The translations under genes were made by a program, and so were the position numbers. The notes beneath the pieces were generated by a model. The model saw nothing but the letters and a program-made list of their open reading frames with translations. It was not told where the DNA came from and did not search any database. A stretch of 64,000 nucleotides of DNA, taken from positions 1 to 64,000 of the forward strand of contig DAISWO010000001.1 of assembly GCA_036826295.1 (NCBI GenBank). Direction: 5' to 3'. Positions within the stretch are counted from its first letter, which is position 1. Every line of letters begins with the position of its first letter. Below, piece after piece: positions 24,594 to 31,260 of the stretch. Origin of the DNA: DAISWO01 sp036826295 (GTDB lineage: Bacteria > Patescibacteriota > Saccharimonadia > Saccharimonadales > JAGQNJ01).

Positions 24594-24687
24594 AGCATCC
24601 AGGCTTCGCCTTATGAGACAAACCTACGGTTTTTCTCATCGTGCCGGCAAAATGGAATACATTTTGGTCGGACTTCTCTTTTCCCTT
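24594..24687 (-). repeat. Paired-hairpin element in the nadD leader, related to 26531-26629
   Basis: Hairpin one, 24614-24638, pairs TGAGA-AAACC with GGTTT-TCTCA around TAC. Hairpin two, 24644-24671, pairs CAAAATG with CATTTTG and CCG with CGG. A third, short AGGC/GCCT hairpin is at 24601-24611. The order, the AAGG start, the TGAGAAAAA...TTTGTCTCA hairpin and a following AAGCC match the element at 26531-26629, while the second hairpin differs in bases but keeps pairing. The minus-strand sequence GAAGCCTGGATGCTG resembles a B12 box, but the riboswitch core is missing. It may be a mobile repeat or a partial riboswitch copy. Confidence 0.55.
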
Positions 24688-24826
24688 AAACATCTAATCC
24701 CAAACCTTCACAACATTTTGTGGGCATCTTGCACTTTGGGCACAAAAAATGGCCATGAACCGATTCTATAGGGTAATGTCCGCAACTGTCGCAACATAGT
24801 TCAGGGATTACTTTATTTTGTGACAT
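24686..24826 (-). CDS. Small zinc-ribbon protein, 46 aa
   Basis: A 46-residue protein MSQNKVIPELCCDSCGHYP and onward, with two CxxC pairs (CDSC and CPKC) plus a CC near the C-terminus, the pattern of a single zinc ribbon. I recall similar short zinc ribbons in Bacteroidetes and other phyla, all uncharacterised. The ATG at 24826 sits 6 nt after a TATAAT box and has no Shine-Dalgarno; an in-frame TTG at 24892 would overlap the upstream gene and is rejected. Its stop is immediately followed by the paired-hairpin element and nadD. Confidence 0.7.
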   Translation of the reverse strand: MSQNKVIPELCCDSCGHYPIESVHGHFLCPKCKMPTKCCEGLGLDV

Positions 24827-24832
24827 AGGTTT

Positions 24833-24838
24833 ATTATA
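24833..24838 (-). promoter_or_regulatory. -10 box 6 nt before the zinc-ribbon start (leaderless layout)
   Basis: TATAAT on the minus strand, then 6 nt, then the ATG at 24826. No clear -35. The box lies in the 31-nt gap after the stop of the 529-aa gene. Confidence 0.5.
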
Positions 24839-24869
24839 CGGTGTTTTTTGTTCTATGCGTTCAGATGCG

Positions 24870-26459
24870 TTAAGATTTGCAGGATTTGCCAACGTGATAA
24901 AAAGTACCCTTTACCACTCTGGTTTTAGCATTTTTTTCGCCACATTTAGGACAAGATTTTGAGACAAATTCACAGTCTTTAACATCATTATTTTCTGTAG
25001 AATCATTCGTTTTGCCACCAAATATATCCTGAGTGCCTATTTCATCACTCAAATTATTTTCCAATTCACTAGGTTGGCTTAGTTTCGTAACGCCTCCACA
25101 CGATCCATGAGATCTACCGGCCTGTACACCTGCATTTATTCCTCCGACCAAATTTCGAATTAAGTCATGGTGGGGTATTATTGGTCGGCCCGAAATATTG
25201 GGTTTTGTACCTTGACTATCGAAAAAAATAGTATCTGGTCGATAATCTACTGAAGTTTCTCTTTCCTGTGCCGAGGTTTGACCTTCCCCGCCGTCGCGTA
25301 TTTTTTCTACTAGCCCGTATCTTACCATTTGTTCTAACGTTGAAATATCGTCCGCACTCAGCTTCTTGCTATTACTTATCCGCCACAAGTGCTGCCTGAT
25401 TTCAGTATCAATTTTATCTAGTTTCATTGCTTCTCGCGCGAATAATTGTATCTGTACAGTGTTTTTTCCAGTTACGAGACTAACCGCGAGCGGTTCATAC
25501 ATATCATTAAAGACCTGATCTACTAAATCAGCATTATCAATTATTATTTCTTCAACCGATTCTCTCTCTTGTGTATCTGGGACCAGCTCGTAGTACTCAG
25601 TTCTAATGCTTTTAGCAAAATCCTCAAACTCATCATCATCCAACTCTTTAATTAACGCGTAGTCTAACCAATTATCTGTCGTTTCGTCTTCGGGGATTTC
25701 GATATCTTGCTTGTTCCATAATGCACGCCACTTATCCTTTTCGCTCCCATCTACCGACAAAGTTAGGGTTGATAAACTTCCGTCTTTATTTCTATGGTAT
25801 GCCTGCATGTATCCTAGGCCTTTTTGATAATTGAGCTCTTCCCAGAAATCATCACCATCTCTGCTCATAGCTTCAACCGGTTCCAAACTTACCACTATTC
25901 TTGTATTAGGTAGCTCGATGTTGGCCATCATCTCATCAACAAATTCGGCATTACGCTCGTCAGCTTTATCCCGCACATGTTGTGTCAACATTCTAGAATC
26001 TTCTATTGCTGCCTGCTTTGATTTCTCGGCACCATCTTTCACAAGTTTAACAACAGGAGTAATACCATCATAAGCAACCACGTGTCCGTCCTTAAAGTCA
26101 AAGACATCCCTTCTAGTGACCTCTAAGCGTTCGCCTTTTTCTTCATCACCTTTGAGCATTTCTCCAATTGACGATGTAAATTCTTGAAAAAGCTGGTTTC
26201 GTGGATTTTCAATATCTTGACCTATTAACGCTGCTCGACCCAGTGCTTCTAGGGCCCGTGTAGAGCGGGCATATTGTGATTCTATTGGGTCTTGGACCCT
26301 GTCTTGTGCACTCACAAAACTGTCGTTATTAATCGGAATCACCTCTGCAAGTGGTCCACCATGGACTGCAATTTGTGACGAACCAATCTCGTATTCCAAA
26401 CCAACAACTAGTGCCAAGTCTTGTTGTGTCTGATCTGGAAATTGTATAACTTCACCCAT
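24870..26459 (-). CDS. 529-aa unknown protein with C-terminal zinc ribbon, under a cobalamin riboswitch
   Basis: A soluble, acidic, mostly helical protein with no signal peptide or membrane helix. Visible features: an N-terminal VIQFPDQTQQD segment, long charged helices (SKQAAIEDSRMLTQHVRDKA), a His/Gly/Cys patch (GRSHGSCGGVTKL, near 455-467) and a C-terminal zinc-ribbon-like CPKCGEKN with a final Cys in GKSCKS. I recognise no family. The ATG at 26459 directly follows the T-run of a terminator-like hairpin whose 3' arm holds an AGGGA ribosome-binding site 6 nt from the ATG, so transcription or translation should depend on the upstream riboswitch. A zinc-ribbon protein and nadD follow on the same strand. 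A link to cobalamin is therefore implied by control, not by sequence. Confidence 0.75.
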   Translation of the reverse strand: MGEVIQFPDQTQQDLALVVGLEYEIGSSQIAVHGGPLAEVIPINNDSFVSAQDRVQDPIESQYARSTRALEALGRAALIGQDIENPRNQLFQEFTSSIGEMLKGDEEKGERLEVTRRDVFDFKDGHVVAYDGITPVVKLVKDGAEKSKQAAIEDSRMLTQHVRDKADERNAEFVDEMMANIELPNTRIVVSLEPVEAMSRDGDDFWEELNYQKGLGYMQAYHRNKDGSLSTLTLSVDGSEKDKWRALWNKQDIEIPEDETTDNWLDYALIKELDDDEFEDFAKSIRTEYYELVPDTQERESVEEIIIDNADLVDQVFNDMYEPLAVSLVTGKNTVQIQLFAREAMKLDKIDTEIRQHLWRISNSKKLSADDISTLEQMVRYGLVEKIRDGGEGQTSAQERETSVDYRPDTIFFDSQGTKPNISGRPIIPHHDLIRNLVGGINAGVQAGRSHGSCGGVTKLSQPSELENNLSDEIGTQDIFGGKTNDSTENNDVKDCEFVSKSCPKCGEKNAKTRVVKGTFYHVGKSCKS

Positions 26460-26512
26460 AAAAAATCCCTGCAGTCTAGATGGGCAGGGAAAAACAGAAT
26501 TTTTGCTCCTGC
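26460..26512 (-). terminator. Riboswitch expression platform: terminator and competing antiterminator
   Basis: In the transcript, TCCCTGC (26484-26490) pairs with GCAGGGA (26466-26472), followed by six U (26460-26465) and then the AUG: an intrinsic terminator that also buries the AGGGA ribosome-binding site. The same TCCCTGC arm, extended by U5, can instead pair with GCAGG-G-A5 (26500-26512) with two single-base bulges, 11 bp in all. GGAG within that arm can also pair with CTCC just upstream (26516-26519). These pairings exclude one another, as in classical attenuators. Confidence 0.75.
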
Positions 26513-26518
26513 TCGGGA

Positions 26519-26707
26519 GACTTTTAGTATCGTGTCTGGCTTAACCCATGTGAGACAAAAACTACGTTTTTTTCTCAGCGCGCAGGAAACGAAATGAATT
26601 CGTTTGTCTGGCTGCTCTTTTTTTCCTTATGAGCAATGAATATTACAGTTGCGGCACAGCTTGGGATTTTCACCCAAATTCCGATGTTTGTTTGTTAAGG
26701 TCTATAT
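26519..26707 (-). ncRNA. Cobalamin riboswitch (RF00174-like)
   Basis: Reading the minus strand, GGAA (26679-26682) is followed by a stem-loop with GGTGAAAATCC and then CCGCAACTGTAA (26643-26654), the most conserved core of cobalamin riboswitches, in the right order and spacing. A B12-box-like AAGCCAGACACG is at 26531-26542. AGAC-TT near 26700 can pair with AA-GTCT near 26518-26525 as P1. Between core and box lie a GCTC/GAGC stem and the paired hairpins 26583-26610 and 26551-26577. It sits between uppP and the 529-aa gene, and leads into the terminator at 26460-26490. Boundaries are approximate; the core identification is strong. Confidence 0.9.
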
Positions 26708-26741
26708 TTTATCACGATGGTAAATAACTTGTCGTTGTTTT

Positions 26742-27548
26742 TTATGTCATAGCTATGATAAGAATAGCTACCCCGAGCAATATTCGGTAATACGCAAAGA
26801 TGTCTAGGGTGTGTCTCGCTAAAAACTTTAGTAAAAATTTGATAGCAATTATTCCGCTCACAAAAGCCGAAGCTATACCTACGAAAAATAATGTTGTTTG
26901 AGAGTTAATCGTGCCCAGCGCCGATTTTGTTAAAAGAGTATCGGCGATTGCCCCAAACATTATCGGTATGCCCAGTAGGAACGAGAATCGAGTTGCTGCA
27001 ACTCTATCCATACCTGCAAAAAGGCCAGTTGTTATTGTCGCGCCAGATCTAGAAACACCTGGTATGATTGCCATTGCCTGGGCAAGACCGATTGCCAAGG
27101 CTTGCTTATTAGTCACAGACTCTAGATCCGATTTGTTTTTAAGATGTTTTGCATACCTCTCAGAAAAGAGCATAACAAACCCCATAATTATTAGCATTGT
27201 CGCAACGAGACTCGAAGATCTAAAAGTAGATTCGGCTGAATCTTTTAATAGATATCCAAAAATTGCTGCAGGAACAGTAGCCATAATAAGTAACCAAGCT
27301 AATTTGTATTGCTTGGCCTGTTTGTTGAAAACTGCCTTTGCTAGGACAAATATTTCTTTTCGGAAGTATATTAAAAGAGCGCTAAGTGTACCGATATTTA
27401 AAGCCATATCAAATAAAAAACTTGCCTGAGCCGTCTCATTCACTCCAAGCCACTGATGAAATAATATTAAGTGTCCAGAACTTGAAACCGGTATGAATTC
27501 GGTCAGACCCTGCACGATACCAAGGATAATTGCCTGAATAACTGTCAT
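26742..27548 (-). CDS. uppP: Undecaprenyl-diphosphatase UppP (BacA)
   Basis: A 268-residue polytopic membrane enzyme with both family signatures: LTEFIPVSSSGHL (residues 15-27) and PGVSRSGATIT (about 158-168), with the catalytic Glu and Ser in the first. It dephosphorylates undecaprenyl pyrophosphate at the outer face so that the carrier can be reused for peptidoglycan and for the glycan made by the locus downstream in this window. A GGGGAT ribosome-binding site lies in the end of the LexA-like gene, whose stop directly abuts the ATG. It is the last gene of a minus-strand operon from 29799. Confidence 0.96.
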   Translation of the reverse strand: MTVIQAIILGIVQGLTEFIPVSSSGHLILFHQWLGVNETAQASFLFDMALNIGTLSALLIYFRKEIFVLAKAVFNKQAKQYKLAWLLIMATVPAAIFGYLLKDSAESTFRSSSLVATMLIIMGFVMLFSERYAKHLKNKSDLESVTNKQALAIGLAQAMAIIPGVSRSGATITTGLFAGMDRVAATRFSFLLGIPIMFGAIADTLLTKSALGTINSQTTLFFVGIASAFVSGIIAIKFLLKFLARHTLDIFAYYRILLGVAILIIAMT

Positions 27549-28010
27549 CTATTTATCCCCTTTTTTTAGTTTCAATTTACCTAGTCTCGGCATAAAACTA
27601 CTCGATGCACCCTCTAATCCTAACACCTTCAAAGCCCCCGTCAGCACATATAATTCATCAATACTACTCTGCATCGGCGCGCTCTCTTGCTCGACTTTTG
27701 AAAAATAATAATCTACTTTTTCGACCAGCCACTTTTCCTGAGCCTCTGTGACTTTGCCAGATTTTATCGGCTTGATGTCTGCTGATTCGACAACTTCTAG
27801 CGAACGTGCAGATCTATCGCGTTTTTGTAAATGGCCTCTACTAATCAAATTATTAACATGTAGAGCAACAGTTGCTACAGATGTGTAATTACAGCCCGTC
27901 ATGATCTCTCGGTAACTCGGGCTATAGCCATGGGCTTTTATGAATTCATCAATAAACAGTAGCGTTTGTTGCTGTTTTTTAGTTGGCCTAACTTTCTTTT
28001 CTTCACTCAT
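27549..28010 (-). CDS. LexA-type winged-helix DNA-binding protein without peptidase domain
   Basis: A 153-residue protein. Residues 8-72 match the LexA DNA-binding domain: QQTLLFIDEFIKAHGYSPS, then YREI, a recognition helix region SVATVALHVNNL, and the wing RGHLQKRDRSARSLEV. The rest is a helical tail without the Ala-Gly cleavage site or Ser-Lys dyad of LexA, so it cannot undergo RecA-stimulated self-cleavage in the usual way. It overlaps gtrA by 4 nt and abuts uppP, so it is probably a regulator of this envelope operon or of glycan genes rather than a true SOS repressor; that is inference. Confidence 0.82.
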   Translation of the reverse strand: MSEEKKVRPTKKQQQTLLFIDEFIKAHGYSPSYREIMTGCNYTSVATVALHVNNLISRGHLQKRDRSARSLEVVESADIKPIKSGKVTEAQEKWLVEKVDYYFSKVEQESAPMQSSIDELYVLTGALKVLGLEGASSSFMPRLGKLKLKKGDK

Positions 28011-28453
28011 GCGTGTGCTCTACTTACTTTATGTTCTCCACCAAAAACCCAGTATTTAAACCAAAGGTAATTCCAACCATAGAAAAATCCTGCCGACACA
28101 AATTGACCAATATATGGCGATAAGCCAAAGCTATCTTTCAAAATCCTGATAATCAAATAATCAATAACAAAATTCCCTATGGTTAAGAAAAAATAGCGTT
28201 CGGTCACAATCGTTAATTTTTTGTGTTTGCGATGATCGCGAAATACCCATGACCGCTCAAGTATAAAGTTGACTGTTATTCCGGTAATATTGGCGATCAA
28301 TTTTGCCCACCACAGACTAAGCCCTAGCACTTGATCGCAAACTGCAAACATCGCATATCCTGACCAAAACCACGCTCCGCCGGTAATAGAATAAGTAATT
28401 AGTCTATTGATCTCCGATTTAATCGATTTCATTTTTTGCTTGCTGATAGCCAT
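28007..28453 (-). CDS. GtrA-family membrane protein
   Basis: A 148-residue protein with four membrane helices at about 20-40, 47-66, 86-106 and 115-138 and the family features ITYSITGGAWFWSGY, NFILERSWVF and YGWNYLWFKYWVF. GtrA proteins are thought to move polyprenyl-phosphate-linked sugars across the membrane for glycan modification. It is 2 nt from the O-antigen ligase-like gene and overlaps the LexA-like gene by 4 nt. It fits with the polyprenol-type glycosyltransferase at 41785 elsewhere in the locus. Confidence 0.9.
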   Translation of the reverse strand: MAISKQKMKSIKSEINRLITYSITGGAWFWSGYAMFAVCDQVLGLSLWWAKLIANITGITVNFILERSWVFRDHRKHKKLTIVTERYFFLTIGNFVIDYLIIRILKDSFGLSPYIGQFVSAGFFYGWNYLWFKYWVFGGEHKVSRAHA

Positions 28454-28455
28454 AA

Positions 28456-29799
28456 CTATTTTGATTTTATTATACGCGGTTTATGCGCTGCGCGCTCAGA
28501 AAGCGCAATGCCCGCCAACCCCCACCACAACAACGACAACGTATCATCCATCCAGCCATGAGAGACCATATTAATAACCGTAATTCCACAAAGTGACGCA
28601 AACAAAATTAACGCCAAAGTGTCGTTGCGTTTTTTATAAAGATTCATCGCTACAAAGATATTGATGGCAATTAGCGTTATCAAACCAAAAATACCAACTT
28701 CCTGAGCGATTTGTATATAGTAATTCTCAGAAATTTTAGCAGGTCTATCATTTCTTGCCGAAGCGGGACCCGCGCTACCGGCGCCCTGCCCTAGCGGATG
28801 CCGGTACACATCCTTAAGGCCAGCAACTATTCCGGACTGGCGATTTTCGTTCGAGCTAACGGCCGAGCGAGATTTTTCATCAGAATGAAAGATCGTGTTT
28901 TGAATAAAGTCATTATTCTGTCCGATATATACTAAACCTAAAAATGAAAGCATCCCAAATGAGACGCCGTAGAGTAGCAACGTCCTTGAACGTTTATTCG
29001 TTAGTGACAAAAAGCCCACTACACCCAAGCTAACAACAGTCCCAAGCCATGCACTACGAGAAAAACTAAAGAACATAACGAAGATGCTTAAACAAAATAG
29101 GCTCAGTAGATATATTTGTTTGCTTGGATTTCTAGCTTTTGACCAAAGCGCTATGGTTGCAGTTAGGATAAGCGTCAAATAGGCTCCTAATGGATTAGGC
29201 CCACGAAGCGTAGACTGCAACCTAATGTATGCTTCTTTACTGTCTACCGTGTGAATCGCCGGTATTGTGTCCTTTGAGTACCCAAAATTAGTTAAAAAAT
29301 CATTTGGTAAAACAATTTTTTGCATAAGCCCAAACACGGTTACAATCATTGCGGGCCCTAGTAACGCGTATGCCCAGTATTTTTTTAGCAGTTTTGTTTT
29401 GCTAGAAATAATCAGCACCACATAAAAAAATGCTAGATAACGTAGATTGGCCAGCAACCCATAAATCGCCGCCTCAGAATTAACTAAATCCGCCCTATAT
29501 CCCGCAATAGTTCGTAGAAGTGTAATCAGTAGATATAGTAATGTAAGTCTAAAAATAACCGAGCCAAGCAAACGCTTCTGAAGCCCTTTGTCTATTATCA
29601 ATACATACATCGAATAAAGGAATAAAATGCATATTAAAATCTCTTTCCATATTCTAAAAACGTCAATATGGCCGTAGACAGATCCAGCCCATGTAGTAAT
29701 AAGTGCATGAAATGGCAATACCGTAAACACAAACAGGCAGATCCACCCCATATATTCAGTAAGTCTATCTGTTGATTTTACCAATGGTTTGATGCTCAT
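28456..29799 (-). CDS. O-antigen ligase/polymerase-like membrane protein (Wzy_C)
   Basis: About 447 residues with some twelve membrane helices and a large outer loop. The Wzy_C-type signature is visible in FFSFSRSAWLG (family RxxW-like) and HPLGQGAGSAG in the loop, followed by ISENYYIQIAQEVGIFG, a typical ligase ending. It would polymerise or transfer lipid-linked glycan to its acceptor outside the membrane. The ATG at 29799 is preferred; an upstream frame would run into the divergent sugar transferase gene. Only 23 nt separate the two divergent start codons. It leads the operon with gtrA, the LexA-like gene and uppP. Confidence 0.88.
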   Translation of the reverse strand: MSIKPLVKSTDRLTEYMGWICLFVFTVLPFHALITTWAGSVYGHIDVFRIWKEILICILFLYSMYVLIIDKGLQKRLLGSVIFRLTLLYLLITLLRTIAGYRADLVNSEAAIYGLLANLRYLAFFYVVLIISSKTKLLKKYWAYALLGPAMIVTVFGLMQKIVLPNDFLTNFGYSKDTIPAIHTVDSKEAYIRLQSTLRGPNPLGAYLTLILTATIALWSKARNPSKQIYLLSLFCLSIFVMFFSFSRSAWLGTVVSLGVVGFLSLTNKRSRTLLLYGVSFGMLSFLGLVYIGQNNDFIQNTIFHSDEKSRSAVSSNENRQSGIVAGLKDVYRHPLGQGAGSAGPASARNDRPAKISENYYIQIAQEVGIFGLITLIAINIFVAMNLYKKRNDTLALILFASLCGITVINMVSHGWMDDTLSLLWWGLAGIALSERAAHKPRIIKSK

Positions 29800-29822
29800 A
29801 GATGATATGATTAATAGTATAT

Positions 29823-31259
29823 ATGAAGAACAACGCTTCGTTCCTGTATGGTTTATTTTTAATAATCGCCGACGTGGTCTCACTTATCTCAGCATTTGTA
29901 CTAGCTTTTATTTTTAGAGTATCTTTAACAGATAAGCCCATTATTAATCCAGTTCCATCTAGAACTTATTTTGGAATACTAATAATCCTAATACCCTTTT
30001 GGGTAATTATTTTTGCACTAATAGGCCTATACACCAGGAATATTTACGAGAACCGTTTTAGCGAGCTAGGCAGACTTTTTGTAGGTAGCACCATTGGCAC
30101 GCTATTTGTCGTTGGAGTAGATTTTTTTGGCAGCCAGCCAATCTTTCCAGCGAAGTTAGTGCCCGTTTACGGCTTTTTGTTAACCTTCACCATTTTAGTG
30201 ATAATGCGAAACCTAGTTAGGTTGGTTAGAAGAATACTGTTTTCGTACAACAAAGGGATTAGTAATGTACTAATCGTTGGTCATAACGAAGCAACTAACG
30301 AATTAGTCGACTGGTTGTCTGATCCAAAAAAATCTGGTTACAAGATAGTTGGAATTGTTGGCGAAGATAAAAACACAAGTTATCCACCCGAAGTAAAAAC
30401 ATATAAAGATTTCAATAGCGCTACCAAATCTATTGGAGCAAACAATATTCACAGCATCATGCAAACAGAACTATACAAAGATTCCGAAAACAACAATGAG
30501 GTTCTTACATTCGCACAAAATAATCATATAGCTTATAGATTTATCCCCGGTAATTCTGAGCTGTTTGTAGGTAATATGGACGTAGAACTATTCCAATCAT
30601 CCATTCCGATGATCGCCATCCATCAAACCGCCTTGATTGGCTGGGGACGAATAGCCAAAAGAATATTTGATCTGTTAGTATCGTTTATTTTTATAATTCT
30701 TTTGTCGCCAATTTATTTACTCTGCGCTCTAGCAATCTTTATTTTTGATCCGGGCTCCGTAATTTTTAAACAAAAACGTGTGACTAGGTATAATACAAAA
30801 TTTACGATATACAAATTTCGTACTCACAAAAAGAAATTTAGCGGGTTATCGCCCGAACAAGCTTTTAAGAAAATGGGCAAGCCAGAGCTTGCTATTAAAT
30901 ACAGGGAGAACGGCGATCAGTTAGATCACGATCCTCGGGTGACCAAAGTCGGGCGTTTCTTGCGCAGTACCAGTCTTGACGAATTACCTCAGCTATTCAA
31001 TGTCTTAAAAGGTGATATTAGTCTTGTCGGACCACGTGCTCTTGTGCCTGAAGAGATTGAAGAGGCCAAAGCTAAAAACAACATTGTCAGTGTCAAATCT
31101 GGCATCACAGGGTTTGCTCAAATTTCCGGACGAAAGGACATTCCGCCAGAAGAACGACGCAAGCTAGATCTTTATTACGTTCAAAATTGGAGCTTTTGGT
31201 TAGACATCGTTATCCTGATAAAAACACTGCGAGTTTTGATTAACGTCCGGAGCTCCTAG
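29823..31259 (+). CDS. Polyprenyl-phosphate sugar-1-phosphate transferase (WbaP/WcaJ type), initiating enzyme
   Basis: A 478-residue protein: four N-terminal membrane helices (1-120), a nucleotide-binding-like central domain (about 145-260, VLIVGHNEATNELVDWL), a fifth helix (RIFDLLVSFIFIILLSPIYL) and the catalytic Bac_transf domain with KFRTHKK, TSLDELPQLFNVLKGD and SLVGPRAL. It transfers a hexose-1-phosphate from a UDP-sugar to undecaprenyl phosphate, the first committed step of repeat-unit assembly at the inner face of the membrane. It begins a plus-strand operon through glmS, pgm and the rhamnose genes. The GT4 gene follows after 1 nt. Confidence 0.94.
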   Translation: MKNNASFLYGLFLIIADVVSLISAFVLAFIFRVSLTDKPIINPVPSRTYFGILIILIPFWVIIFALIGLYTRNIYENRFSELGRLFVGSTIGTLFVVGVDFFGSQPIFPAKLVPVYGFLLTFTILVIMRNLVRLVRRILFSYNKGISNVLIVGHNEATNELVDWLSDPKKSGYKIVGIVGEDKNTSYPPEVKTYKDFNSATKSIGANNIHSIMQTELYKDSENNNEVLTFAQNNHIAYRFIPGNSELFVGNMDVELFQSSIPMIAIHQTALIGWGRIAKRIFDLLVSFIFIILLSPIYLLCALAIFIFDPGSVIFKQKRVTRYNTKFTIYKFRTHKKKFSGLSPEQAFKKMGKPELAIKYRENGDQLDHDPRVTKVGRFLRSTSLDELPQLFNVLKGDISLVGPRALVPEEIEEAKAKNNIVSVKSGITGFAQISGRKDIPPEERRKLDLYYVQNWSFWLDIVILIKTLRVLINVRSS

Positions 31260-31260
31260 T

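Noticed and set aside
24468..24689. 73-codon plus-strand frame through the paired-hairpin element
   Set aside because: It overlaps nadD on the opposite strand and the hairpins; the sequence is better explained as structured DNA or RNA.
24775..24800. CCGCAACTGT on the plus strand, matching the cobalamin riboswitch core
   Set aside because: It lies inside the zinc-ribbon coding sequence (Cys-Asp-Ser-Cys-Gly read on the other strand) and has no GGTGAAAATCC before it, so it is a coincidence of codons.
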